The notes beneath the pieces were generated by a model that did no database searches, was not told the origin of the DNA, and was given only the letters and a program-made list of their open reading frames with translations. Position numbers and translations under genes: made by a program. A DNA stretch of 64,000 bases, from NCBI GenBank assembly GCA_905250025.1, contig CAJNOJ010000023.1:124001-188000 (forward strand). The letters run 5' to 3'. The DNA comes from Adineta ricciae. Taxonomy: Eukaryota > Rotifera > Eurotatoria > Adinetida > Adinetidae. Below, piece after piece: positions 11,790 to 24,494 of this stretch (positions are counted from its first letter, which is position 1; each line of letters opens with the position of its first letter).

Positions 11790-14700
11790 ATGAAATTCTT
11801 GGTCAATGAATCAGCATATCCTTTATACGAACAAGAACAAATGGAATTTCTTCATCGAACTCCTTCCACTGATGACAAAGGTAAGCAAGAGCATCGTAGA
11901 TTATTGTCACCGTCCTTTTTTTCTTTTTCATTTAGAACATTCCTCGTCAATTGAAACTCTTGAAAATGTTCTTGCTAATCGCTTTTTTTCTCCGAAGAAA
12001 TCCAGTAACATTCTAAGCAATTATCTTAATACTTCTCTTAATGAAAAACAATTCAATCAGTTTTGTTCGTCATTATCAAAGAGAATACGAACATGTTCTC
12101 TTTCCAAGCACACAACCATGGCTATAACAGCAATAGCAAGTTTTTCAGAAGAACAAACCAATAGTGTCGAATGCGACAATACTTATTTGTCTTCTGACGA
12201 AACCAGTCGATTAGATGATTTGTCCTCATTGACGACAATCACATCTAATCTACCTAAAGAAAGAAGTAGTTTAGAACAAAATACCAGTATTTATGCTGAT
12301 ACGACCTTCTTCAACTCAGATATCGATGATATCTCCGACGAGATGATCTCCTATGAAAAGTTAGATAATGCCATGGAAATAAATTTTGGTTTACGGTAAG
12401 TCAAATATGTAACACATTCGAGATTTAGATCGAAGAATTCAATATCAATTTTTTTGCCTCTTGCTTTCGAAATATTTCTCACTGTGACATTTTCTGTCAA
12501 TCTCATTTACATAGTGAATAACGAGGGATATTGTATTATGCAATCTGTGTCAATAATGTGAATACTGAGAAGGTTTCGTCATATTTCGCTATCAAAGACA
12601 GAAAACATAGAATTAATTGGCATCAATCACTAGAGTGCAACTGAACGATAAACTTCTTCTTTTCAGGGTCATCTGAGCAAGAAATACCTTCGTAAGACAC
12701 ATCTAAGCCGTTATTAGGAGCTTTATTCGCATCTACATACAAAGACATGTTTTGCATTTGTGTTTCTTCTTAGAAATTCCAATGATCAACCCAACAACGA
12801 AGAGATTACTCCAATACCAGATGATTTCCATTTCGCAAATTCGAACTTTGACGGTTTAGTTCATGCGATAAAATATACTGTCATCTCAGAGAAAGAAGAA
12901 GAAGAACAACAAGCTGATGATGATGATAATCAACAAACACTCTCCGACTATGACAACGTTAGTCACTCTTCTGATGCTAATAAAAAGATAAGATCAAATG
13001 TAGACATTGTCTCGGCCAATCTATCGATGACATCGACTATGCAACACAATTATTGTTCAACGATATGTTTCGGTGAACAACTAAACAAACAAGTGAAAAC
13101 GATTATAAGTGAACATAATGACAGCGATGATGATGATTATATTATCGTCGATCAACGAAAACCAGTTGTTCAAATGACGACAATGACTTATGAAAGTGAA
13201 TTTGGAACAGATGATGAATTCGATCAAAACTTTCAATCGGCGAACTTATTTGATAATGAGCCATTGTCAGCAAGTCTGTCTGATATTTCTCAAGATTTCG
13301 ATAATCTCGGGTGAGTGCGATTTTGATTAGAAAACTACAATGAAACTGCTCTTTCTCATCACTCGTTCTTAAAAAATCAAGGTTAAAGAAACAATCAGAC
13401 TTTTTTTCAAAGTATCTATCTCTCTTCTAACGCCATTAGAAGAAATCCTTGACCAGCAATTAAAGTCTTTCTATTCAATCTCAACAGTCTTATGACCGGA
13501 GCAAAAATGCACGGACTTGAATCGTTTTCTTCTTTAAAAATTAAAGAGTTGCTTTTTGATATACATACGTTCAGTTGAACCATATATATCGATGATTCTC
13601 TACTTACTTACGCAAACGACAGCATCAGTCTTCGTTCTTCTCTCTTTTATCTTGGTACACATCTATAGAAAGTAAGCGACATAATACGAGCGTCTTCGTT
13701 TCTTTTTCTTCTTTCATACTGGTAGAACCACAGTTGAGAATGATGTAAGAAGTCGAATAGAACTGTTTCTTTCTTTTTTTTTCTTTACACCTCTTCTCTT
13801 GACATGTTATTACAGGTGTTAACAAGCGAAGCAGAGACATCGATGTTTTATTCTTAATACATTAACATAGGAAGATGACCATCTGCGTTCGAGTAGAAAT
13901 CTGACCGCTTTATCTTTTCCAGAAAAAAAAAAGAAAAGACGCACAATAGGTCAGTAGTAACAAAAAATAGAGAAGATGATGATGGTGAAAGTGAGAAGGA
14001 ATAGATCAGGTCATCGTTTTCTTCTTTGTTTGAACTCTTCGGTGTACCCCAACAGTGTACTTTTGCTTGTCAATACATCGAGCATCAAGATTTGATTGCG
14101 TCTCGAGAAGATATCCGTGTATTATAAAAATCAGTCAGTTCATTTTACAATTCTCTATTGGAATTTAAGTGAAGCTTGGCGAGTCGGATCGAGCGTCTCT
14201 CTTTTGATCTGAAATGAATCGTATCTGTAAGCAATATTTATCTTTTTAATCGATTGTATCAAAAGTCAACACTAGTCGGATATCTTTTTTTTTCAATTTC
14301 TCGCCATAAAAGTTCATTTGTTTGTACAGATATTCGTCAGATGCAATACAAAGTGATCACGCCAACGACGATCTCAATGACACAAATGCGCACCTACGCG
14401 AAGAAGCTCTTTCATTGACGAAAGTTCGTTGTAAACCACGGCAATCTTGGATTCAATCGTCGACATCCTTGGAAGATAATTCATTAAATCTTAGCAAATC
14501 ATTTGTACCAAAACCTTCAGGTGAGAAGTAAAGAAAATAAATGTCCATTTCTACAAATGGTTATTATAAGACATCCATTAGTTTCTAATAGAACACACTT
14601 AAATGTATACGTGCACGTTCGTTTCTCTTTCTCTCTTTCTCTTAACTATTTGATTCAATTTTGAACTGTACTTTACGAAAGAAGAAGAAGAGAAGAACGA

Positions 14701-17700
14701 ATTTTCAATTTATCGATTACTATCATTTCAGTTGGTGGAAGCGGCGACGGTTCAAATGTAATTGTGAACACAACTATATGTACAAAAACACCAGCTGCAA
14801 TGCCATTACAAAAGAATTCGATCGAGTACGTATCAACTTTTTTTGCCTATCTCATCCTATGAGACTCATAATATGACTCGTCTGTCAGAATGACTCATAC
14901 TCGTTGTGTTTTACGACTTATACATAAATTAACTAACTTCTTTTTTTTATTACAGTTGTAATAAATCTGAGAAAAGACATGCCGAAACACCTCCCTACGG
15001 TTTCCTTCAACTGAATCATGATCTTCGGTCGATCAAAACGGATGACTCAACATTGTCACCAATTTCAAAGACAAATAACATTCCTGATAAAGGTATAATA
15101 GTATAAAAAAGAATCTTTTGTGTGTCGCAGCAGTAATAGTAGCAGCAGCAGCACTTTCTTTTCTTCCTTCTATTTGACGGGCAAAATGCAAAAGACCATG
15201 ACGACGGCCGTCCTCTTACATCGTTAGTCGACAGTCGTGATCTCACTCACTCTCTCTCTCCCCGTTTTTTTTTTCAACAAAAAAAAAATACGAAGAAAAA
15301 GAATGAATACCATAAGAATAAGAAAAAAAAACAATCAATCTATATAGTTGGTGTTGTTGTCCGCACATATATATATTATTTTTTTAAGGTAAAAAAAATC
15401 CAAGGTGTATTTAATTTCCCTTCTTTTATGTTTATGTAAATAGACATCTATACTTCTCTATATTTATGGCAAAATCTAATCTACGTATATTGATTGAGAA
15501 GAAAACACGCGCTGAATGTAAAAAAAACACAGACGGATTTCTTTTTTTTCTTTTCCTTTTCATTGCCATTCTTTGTGAGTAATCGCAATCGATATTTATT
15601 CAGTTTCAAAACACCTGTCTATTCTTTTTTTTTTTATCCTTCGTATTAATATGTCTGTCGATGAGTCGCCTCAAACAAATTGACACGTCTTTGAAATGTT
15701 TAGCCAATTAATAAGCAACTTATCGAACTCTCTGACACGGATAATATCATTTCGATACAGTCGTATTTGATATACAAATAATGAATTGCCTCGTCGCTTT
15801 TTCTCTCTTTCGCGTTCGCTGTATTTGAATTAAGTAGATGCACGTCTTTTTCCCTTCTTCTTGTAGACATCTATTGACCTGTACTTGAATATTAATCATT
15901 TGATTTTAGATGTGCTATCAGCAAGCAAAAAGACCGACAATTTCTACCTAATCCATCATCAATCATCGTTAATTCCAATAAAAGATTTATTAAATCAAAA
16001 AAATCTCAATACAAATATCGAAATCATTCAAATGGATGAGCAAGAATGCATTTTAGAAATCGTCGATGGTGTTATCAAGTTAGTCCCAAAGGACAAATCG
16101 CATTTATCATCGCCGAACACCGATGATGATAAATCTGATGCCAAACAAAAAAGTTCGATTGAATATGAAACAAGTAATAATTACGGTAAGGAAGTAGAGA
16201 AAAAAAATTGAGGACATCTGTTCAACAAGAAGATGTATGTGAACAGATGTAGACGAAAATTCAAATAAAACTATTAAAAGATAAGAAGGATTATATTACC
16301 TATTTTCTCGTATTTAATTCAATACGAACGAAATTCGAATCGAAGGTTTGTTTTTTCTTCTCGGACTTAGATTCACCGGAACGCACCGAACGATCATCGT
16401 CAGTGGCATCATCGATTTCGACACCACCACTGTCCGAACATGAGCACGAATCAGAAGATAAACTATCGGTAGCGTCCGTATCAAACAAAGACGATGATCA
16501 TGAAGAAAATCAAGAACCATTTATTCTCTGCCGTGATATTCCATCAAAAACCCCTCCACTTCAGTCTCAATTCGATCAATCTGTTGACTTATTGGATTTA
16601 TTTTCTACTCCGCCTGTCCCGCAATCGCATTCGAACACCGATAACAATAAATATGTGAAAAATTTACTTGACGATTCCTTATCATCTGCTTCATCCTATG
16701 AACAGAATGGCGCCGATAAAGATTCCATTTCGCATTCGTCTGAACAACAAAAAGAACGTTCACCATCGCCAGTGGGTCAACCACTATCCAAATCTTCATC
16801 ATCGACATCAATATCTATGAAAGGTAAAATGTCAAAATCATCGAAACTTTACTGATTTTGTTTTGTCACAATAAGAAAAAGCATAATATTTTTCTAAGTA
16901 CGCAATGAATTCGAACTAGGCATGTCTAGAGATTCGTCAATATTTGACTAAAAACTCGTTATTTCTCATGAAAAATAACCTTCATTGGTGTTGTGATCAG
17001 CCACAAGTGAGCTACACGACAGTTTCACTGACGAGATTTCGTGAGACGTACTTCTATGTCTAACCGGATTTCCAATCACTCTGGTGAATATTCCGAGTTT
17101 TTTTTTCATTAATAAGAATATTGTTTCATTGGATCGATACTTTCTCTTCTTGTAGGAAAAGATCTTGAAACGCTTAGAGCTACAAGGAAGTTTCTTTTGT
17201 TTCATAAAGGTTGTTCCTTCTTTCATTGTTTTCTCTTTTGTTTTATCCGATGTAACACTTTTAATTGTCGTTCGCTGTTTATTTAATCTTTCGGCCTCGC
17301 ATTGACATTCTTTCTTTTCTCCTAAGTATCAAGAATATAAATGAAGAGGAAGTTCGATTGCGTTAATAGTACAATTCGTTTCGGAAGGCAAACTACTCTA
17401 GCAAATCTTTTGTTTATTAAACAATTTCTTTTCGTTATTTTGTTGTTCTTGCTGGTATTTTAATCTCTTATGTATGTGTGTCGAGAGAACGCAAGAGATT
17501 GTTCATTGGGCTATTTTCTGTCTATTACAAAGACTGCTGACCTAACTAGTGGACAATTTGGTAGGTGTTAACTTAATTGTGTCATTGTCCTATTCAGCTT
17601 TTCTTTCTCTCGATCGAGTACAGACATTCAATAGAATATTATACACAGCTTGAGACATTATATTTGATGGTATTGAGCTAAGCTTTTTGTGTTTTGATTT

Positions 17701-20126
17701 GTTTAGACGATAACTCTTCTGTATCGCCGACAAATCAAGTTTCGGAACTTGTTAAATCAATTCCCGTGATCGAAAAACCTTCGTTAATTGACGAACCTGA
17801 ACTTGAGTATCCACTGCCGAAAAGTGAACCTCCACCGACTGCTAAGCCGATCAATAAAGCTCGTATAAACGAATTCGCATCTCTTCTCTCTTCATCTGTT
17901 CATTTGACTCAACTGCAAGCAATTAAGAAGCCAGACGTTTCCAAAGAAACTCCCGTTAACAACCGTCCGCCGCCATCTCCATTACGTTCTGACGAGCAGA
18001 GCTATTCTTCGATACGTTCTGTGGTAGCAAGTGATCGCGACCAACGCGAATCTTATCAAACAGTGAAATCAAATAACACTTCTCAAGAAGAACAAACGAA
18101 AAAGCCAATCGATGCACGTTATAATGAAAAAATCGATGATCGATCATCGATACAAATAAACACATCAAATATCAAAGCATTATTCGAACAAAAAATCTCA
18201 GATACGAATAAACTCTTATCCCAATCGAACGAACATTTGCTACATTCGAACGAAGCCAAACAACAGCATAAGAAAGTACCAATTAGTTACGGAAGTTTAA
18301 AGCGAAACTTGCCAATTAATCCAGTCCAAACAAATCAAGTTTCTACTCGACGACAATCCTATCAAGACATGTCGAGTACGAATAAATATGCCGAGCACAT
18401 TGCCGGCGCTAAGGATGTGGTTATTGAAGACAAACAGGTAATAAAATACACGAGTACACAAGTAACGATTTCTTGATTAGACGTCAATAAGATTTCTTCA
18501 GAAATCCAAAAACTTATTTGTTTTCTATATTTTTAATAAAAAGAAAGCAGAAGTGTTTAAATAGTCAGAGAGACAAAACAACATCTATCGCGAGGAGTTA
18601 ATCAGTTCTTGAGAGTATAGATGAGGGAAGAACAGAATAGTAAGGGAATTCTCTGGTGGTGGGGTTGTAAATATATCCAGGTGGGTATAGGAAGAACAAT
18701 AGTAGACAATTATGACTTGTTTCTTTGCTTTTTCTAGCCTGAACATGGTCATCAAACTGCACAATATGGCAACGGTATACGTCGACACAATACAGAAGAA
18801 ATCATTCGTCCAGGAATAGTGTCTTCGAGAGCATCGCCTGATTCGACATCTAGTAACAATCGATCAGAATCTTTAATAGCTCGTGAAATTCGTGAAACAC
18901 AAGAGAAAGAAGAAGAATTAAGACGGCAACGCCGCAGCTGTGGCCTACCAGAAGATCTATCCAGTTTATCAATATTAGCAAATAGCGATCCAATCAAACC
19001 CGATGCTTCATCGTCAACATCTACTAAGGCGCCAGTTAAAAGCAGTTCATTTCTATCTAATCTAGATTTTTTTACCTCGAAAGAAAACACTGGCACAAAT
19101 AGCACTTTTCCATCTCGTCGTTCAACAACAACAATCCCAAATATTGCCTATGATTCTCAAGGGTCATCAACAAATAACGAGTCCAAACCAATAACAAATA
19201 TTGTCGCGCAAGAACTGAGCCGATTCAATGGAAACGGTATCCCAATCATCCGTACAAGTTCGTCAAACAATTATATTCAACGTTCATCGTCAAACCAGAA
19301 CATTTTCACCGCACAAAATACGAACAATGTCATCCAACGCGAAATAGAAGCAATTCGTACCAAGGAAGCCGAGCTACGTGAATTAGGTCGAATACAGCAT
19401 ACAAGCGATGAACATTCAGATCCAAGAAAATATCAAGAATATATATCAACATTGCCGAAAAGTCAATCCAATACGACATTATCGATGGGAAAAGCTAAAC
19501 GAGATACAGAACGTATGCATCGGCCAATAATTGCAACATCCAATGGATTTCTTCAATCTAAACCAATCAGTAACACGTCATGTAAGATTTGATTTTCATT
19601 CTTTTAATCAAGAACTCGGGCTTTCCTTTAGCATTGTCATCATTACGTGGTCGATTTCCAAGTCCCAATCCAACGGCGCCGATAATTAGTTCATCCAATA
19701 AATCAACTGATTATTCGAAATTGTCATCAACAGATCGACTCGAGCTAGAAAAACGGGAATGTCAAGAGCGAGAACAAGAATTACGGTAAATATTTTTCGA
19801 ATAGAAAACTTCGACAACGATTCTTTCTATAGAAAACAACGTCATTCAGTCAACGGTGATTCAGGCAATGGATCGCAAGATGAACATGACGACGATCAAG
19901 AGCGTTATTCCGACAAAATTGAACGATTGAAACGAAAAGAAAATGAAGTACGATACTTTCTTTTGACTTGAGCAAACAAAATTAATCTGTCCTGTATTTT
20001 TAGAAAGCTCAAGCACCATTGGTTCGACCAACAAAAAAACTGGATATGTGCCAAAGATGGGAACAGATGTTAACGAATAAAAATGCTCAACAAACAGTTG
20101 GTGATGAACATAATGATGATGATTAA
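11790..20126 (+). CDS. Large disordered protein with AKAP2/MISP-like C-terminal repeats
   Basis: Thirteen exons (11790-11880, 11936-12395, 12774-13310, 14330-14520, 14732-14825, 14956-15092, 15910-16185, 16371-16823, 17707-18437, 18738-19581, 19632-19785, 19833-19947, 20004-20126) keep one open frame for 1,401 residues. Most of it is low-complexity Ser/Asp/Glu/Asn. The last quarter carries repeats of one helical motif: IAREIRETQEKEEELRRQRR, IQREIEAIRTKEAELREL, LELEKRECQEREQELRKQR. These resemble the IxREI...REEELRRxRG repeats of the MISP/PALM2-AKAP2 C-terminal family, which links PKA or mitotic signalling to the actin cortex; that assignment is inference. Introns of 378, 1,019, 817 and 883 bp contrast with about 55 bp elsewhere and may hold alternative promoters. 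The first ATG follows a tataaa by only a few bases, so a further 5' exon is possible. Confidence 0.72.
13311..14329 (+). other. Long intron with promoter-like segment
   Basis: A 1,019-bp intron in a gene whose other introns are mostly near 55 bp. Near 14115-14160 there is a tattataaaaa box followed by a tcagtc initiator-like site, and then an ATG-bearing segment ending in a good donor (tgtaagc) near 14228. This looks like an internal promoter with its own leader exon. The small ATG frame does not join the downstream frame in phase, so translation would start elsewhere. Confidence 0.3.
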
Positions 20127-20944
20127 ACAACATGCTAAAACGTTTTTTTCCTGCTACATATATATATATATATATTTAAATATACGGGTGCTCTTGTTGA
20201 AGACAAACGTTCTTATAGTCATTCCATTGATTGCTTTTGTTTGTTGGTTTGTTTTTTCTCTTCTTCTCTTAGTTTGAAATTCGTTTTTTTCCTTTCACTG
20301 TATATTCCTATTCGCTATTAAACTTGTAATCAACATAATAACTTATAGTTATATATCTGCAGCAGGAAAATTACTCTGACGCTCAGAAGAATTTGTTGTT
20401 GTTGTTGTATGGTATCAAGTGTTTTTCTTTATGACTCGATAATATATTTTTTCGCTTTAATAAGGCTTTGTTTTGCAAAACACTTATTTGTGGAATAGAC
20501 AGATTGAAACGCACGTCTGTCCTATGTGAGAATTGCTACGTCGAGTAGGAGAACAAACGAAAACATGTATGATATCACGAGAGACATACAAACTGTTACT
20601 CACTCGAGAATTTCTGTGAGTCGAGAGTTGATTAAACAAGTCAGATCATGATATTCATACTAAAAGATAACATTCACCTTTGTTTCATTACAATGGAATC
20701 AAGAGGTATTGAATGAAGACAAACTATTTGAACTGAAGCGGACATTACATTGTTATGAATATTCATTTTTGTTGTCTTTGATAAAACTACCAATGACTGA
20801 CCGTACATAGATTGAATAATAGATCAATATCGATCTACGACATTGTTTGTCGAAGACAGTAAATAGACATCTATTGATCTTTTTGAAAGACACAAAAACA
20901 CATTTTCGACATTCATTTCTTATTATTTTAGTTGATAGGAAAGA
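20127..20944. other. Intergenic region with AT microsatellite
   Basis: Starts with a TA dinucleotide run near 20158-20176 in the 3' region of the large gene. The rest has no coding signal. A splice acceptor (attattttag) at about 20922-20931 precedes the next ATG by 13 bp and may receive a 5' leader exon or a trans-spliced leader. Confidence 0.45.
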
Positions 20945-21757
20945 ATGTTCAAGATAAAAGAATTTTTGATGGTCTTGATATCTGTTTCCGCTATTCTTGC
21001 TGATCGAACCATTCGTCGCTTAACGTATAAGCTCGATAGTGATATAACTGGATTTGTCGGCGATAATATCGTTAATTATGATCTGACGCGTATTGATTCC
21101 AGTAGTCCAATGTCAACACTGGAAATTGAAACTGAACAATGGGTGCATGATTGTTGCTTTCTGATCACTTCTCAACCTGTTCTTCGTATTCGTTTGAAAC
21201 AAGACAATAATTATCCGAAGATTACTGCTTATTTGCGTCTTCGTACACCATTATCATCCCTTGTAATGACAGGTACAGGCACACTGACAACTACCAATAC
21301 GATACAATCTGATTCATTGATGATCGAGATCTCGGGTACTTGTAAAGCACAGATGCAAGTAGAAATAGCATCCAAGCTTGATCTGATCATTTCTGGTACA
21401 GGCCAAGTTACAATGACTGGCAATGTGAAAGGTAATGGATACATTCGGCTGACCGGTATCGGTGAGTTCGATGGTCGAGCATGTCCGATGGATACCGTCA
21501 CTGTCGATGTTGCCAGCATCGGGACAGCATACGTCGTGGGCAATGAAGCTGTAGACGTTGCTGTCGGTGGAGTGGGTCTTGTATACTATCATGGGCCATT
21601 AAGAAATCAACGTGTGAATGGTTACGGATCGATCAACACATTGACGAATATCGATGGTAAATTATCACGATCATCGACTATTACAATCTATACACCGGTA
21701 AACTATTTCTTAATACTATTCTATTATTTGGGCTTGACACATTTTCTACTATAGTGA
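20945..21757 (+). CDS. Secreted GIN-domain (DUF2807) beta-helix protein
   Basis: Signal peptide (FLMVLISVSAILA, cleavage near residue 20) followed by repeated short strands with GTGTLTT, ISGTCKAQM, ISGTGQVTMTGNV, LTGIGEFDG, VGGVGLVYYHG and VNGYGSINTL. This is the [ILV]SGxGx repeat and YxG...GxGSI ending of the putative auto-transporter adhesin head GIN domain (DUF2807), a family mainly of Bacteroidetes and other bacteria. Splicing out 21698-21754 (57 bp, GT-AG) gives 251 residues ending ...TIYTP at a TGA in 21755-21757. If that intron is kept, the frame runs on for 18 mostly hydrophobic residues and stops at the acceptor TAG. The role is not known; secretion and an extracellular binding function are inferred. 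Candidate horizontal acquisition. Confidence 0.78.
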
Positions 21758-21893
21758 CTTGTTTTTCCTTTTGTAAATATGACTTGTAACATAGAAATCT
21801 TGCTTTCGATCATATATTTGTTTCATATACAGTACACAAAACTCGATCATGTTTTAATATACATATTATTCGAGAAATAAAACGAAAATATTT

Positions 21894-23421
21894 TCAAGCT
21901 TTTTTTCGTAAACGACTACGCCAATTCTTCGATGCACTGCTATCTTGATTTTCATCCTTCACCTCAATAATTGATGATGATAAGTTCTCCAATCGATGAA
22001 AACCTAAACAAGAATATATGTAAAATTCCTAAAGAACTGTTGTGATAGTTACGTTTAGAAAAACGAGTGCTATATTGCTTGGATGCAGCGACGTCGGGTA
22101 GCAATGGTGATCTCTTAATTGATGCGTGTTTTTCTAAAGGATAAAAACAGTTTAATTTGCTGTCATCATGCACGAAAACGTGAACTTACTCTTTGTACTC
22201 TTAGTTTTCCGTGTTTTGTTCTCATTCTCAATAATGACTACGGATTTTTGCTTGCGCAAAATAGCTGTTGTTTGAACACTCGTTGATGCTGATCGATTTT
22301 TCGTTCGATCGATAGACTGAGAATCTCTTGTAACAGTAGAGCGCGTTCGGAGTCTGGGTGTTGGTTCCAGATTTGCATCAGGATTTCTACGATAAACAAA
22401 AAGATAACGATATGGTCTTATTCAATACGATCATACCGTGAATAGAACTTCGATTGAATATCGAAACGTTCAATATCATCCTCATTCAAATGTTGAAGAA
22501 GTAATGTACGATTGATTCGATCCAGTGGTATCATTGGATCGCACGACTCGAATGACTCCTCTTTTTCATCGAATGGCGCATGAATGGCACCAGTTAGTTC
22601 GGATGGTTCATTCTGGAGGATTGATGGTGAGAAATAAAGTTGTTCTGGAAATTTCGGCTGGGTAAACACGGGTGATACTGCTTGGTGTTCATTCGGCAAT
22701 GGTAGAGAAGACAAATCAATTGATTCTTCCATTTTAACATCACAAGTATCAATGGATGGATATCCATAATCAGATTTTTCCGGAGAAAACACTACTTCTG
22801 GCCACTCTTGTTTTATCGTTGGTAATAAGGCGTCATTCTAAAAGAAAACAAAAGATTTTTTTCTATTATAAATATTGAGTAGGTATTATTTACCGGTATT
22901 CCACAGTAATGATTCTCTTTCGACGTTATTACAGAGTAGATGTCTTTCCAATATTCGTTTTCTTCATTCAACGTATTCTCAATGATGTTGCATTGCTCTT
23001 TGACAACCGTATGTATTTTCTCCATACGCTAAAAAGAAATGGCATCGATTCGAAACTTCTAGCAAATATACGAATAAGATTTTTACTTGACTGAAATGAT
23101 TCGATAAAGATTCCGAACCAATTCCAATCAGATTATCCAACGTCTGAAGTTTTCGCTCGTGCTTTGCTATGTTTCCATTTAGATAAGACATTGCGGATTT
23201 GATCTGGCTATTTTGAGCACTAAGATCTTTTACTCGCTTTTCCAATTGTGCTAAAAGCAGACATTCAACACTGAATCAACCTCATATGTAACAACAATAC
23301 CGTTAATACTAATTTCGATTAGTTTTCGAGCACGACGATACTTCGTACGAATGGCATTAAAACGAGCTCGATTCCACCTTATTGGTACATCAAACACTGT
23401 TCGACTAGTACAAGGAAGCAT
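21894..23421 (-). CDS. Coiled-coil protein with basic C-terminus, unknown (shugoshin-like layout)
   Basis: Seven exons (23421-23301, 23250-23087, 23028-22894, 22837-22437, 22386-22190, 22133-22053, 22003-21894) join without a stop to about 402 residues. The N-terminus is basic (RWNRARFNAIRTKYRRARK). A coiled coil follows (AQLEKRVKDLSAQNSQIKSA onwards, about 41-130), then an acidic Ser/Pro/Glu middle, then basic segments (PRLRTRSTVTRD, SKNWRSRLRKK). An N-terminal coiled coil with basic, Arg/Ser-rich C-terminal motifs is the layout of shugoshins, but I cannot show the defining SGO motif, so this stays a weak idea. Every exon junction is GT-AG and in phase. Confidence 0.65.
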
Positions 23422-24251
23422 TGAAACTGCAGAATCTCGTAGTTGGCGATTGTGATGATGAGAACGTTCTTAATGAAACAAAGACATCTCTGGAAAAAAT
23501 TCCCATTCCCGTCAATCAATGGGCTGATGACCAATAAAGTGTTACTGAAAGATAGATGTCAGGCATGGTTTTCGAGAGGATAGATAGAACAGCAAAAAAT
23601 TTTCTATTAAAAGCTCATTCTCTTTTGATGTGAGCATCAAAGGGCAAAAAGACACCATCACCCTCATTATATATTTCTGGCTGGTATCATGAAACAGTTG
23701 GCAGTATCATAAAAGTATAACTGTGTGGATACGTTAAGAGCCATAAGCTATAAGTCTGAGCTACGGTTTACAGCAGGGATGACGTTAATTTGAACATTTA
23801 AAGTTAAGTTAAATTGCCACCCCTAAGATACATATCTGTTTTTCGTGTTTGAAGAGTGAGTTAGAACATTCACCATCTTTTACATAAATAGAATAATAGC
23901 TTCCTCATCGAGGTGCTCTAACAATTTATTGTAAATTCACTTTGATGAATTAATTAACTCCATGGTATTTTAATAAACAAAAAACCGTGAAAATCCTTCG
24001 AACAAGCAATCATTATCGATTCTCCTAGGAAACTTGACGTTTAGCTTATTGGAAAAGTTCCCAGGTCAACAAATCTGATGCTGGATCCGACTGAAACGAT
24101 TCAATCGGTTATTGCAAATTTTATGAGCTATCTTTTTAGCTATATTCTATGATGACCCTTATAAAACCCGTGTTTCGAATCCGAGTATGGGACTCATCGA
24201 CCTGGGTATGGCATCAGTGTATATAATCTCACTATATTGCTATTTGGATAA
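23422..24251. other. Gene-poor stretch before the MFS fragment
   Basis: About 830 bp with no frame of coding character. It contains the 5' region of the coiled-coil gene and a run-up to the permease fragment; short in-frame similarity may extend upstream to about 24220. Confidence 0.4.
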
Positions 24252-24494
24252 TTGTTACTCGAAATATTTCAATGTGGATTTTTACCTGATTTAGTCTATT
24301 ATATATCATTATGGTATCATCAAAAAGAGCAAGCTATTCGACTGAACTACTTTTGGCCATTGTCAGTACTTGCTGGCGCATTTGGTAGTCTGACTGCTTA
24401 TGCTATCGCTCAAATTCATCATTCCACTGTAGATACACGTACATCTCATGAACATTCATTTTTAAGTTTACAAGTTTTTCATTATACTTCATAG
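24252..24494 (+). pseudogene. Fragment of a fungal-type MFS permease (allantoate/nicotinate family)
   Basis: An isolated 80-codon frame reads EIFQCGFLPDLVYYISLWYH, QKEQAIRLNYFWPLSVLAGA, FGSLTAYAIAQIH. This matches one short part of fungal anion:cation symporters (Dal5/Tna1-like): EAGFxPGxxYYLSxWYxRxEQxxRxAxFFSxxxLAGAFGGLLAYxI, from helix 4 into helix 5. Only about 70 of some 500 residues are present, the upstream part is closed by stops, and the tail after QIH is unrelated. It is a broken remnant, not a working transporter. The match to fungi more than to animal MFS proteins suggests it came by horizontal transfer and decayed. Confidence 0.65.

Noticed and set aside
20158-20176. TA runs (also near 4090, 7470, 41140, 61362) as regulatory elements
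   Set aside because: Simple dinucleotide repeats in AT-rich non-coding DNA; no further signal.
21229-21592. Minus-strand frames inside the GIN-domain gene
   Set aside because: Antisense shadows of a repetitive beta-strand coding region with a clear signal peptide on the plus strand.
21894-23421. Firm call as shugoshin
   Set aside because: Only the overall layout fits; the conserved C-terminal SGO motif cannot be shown.
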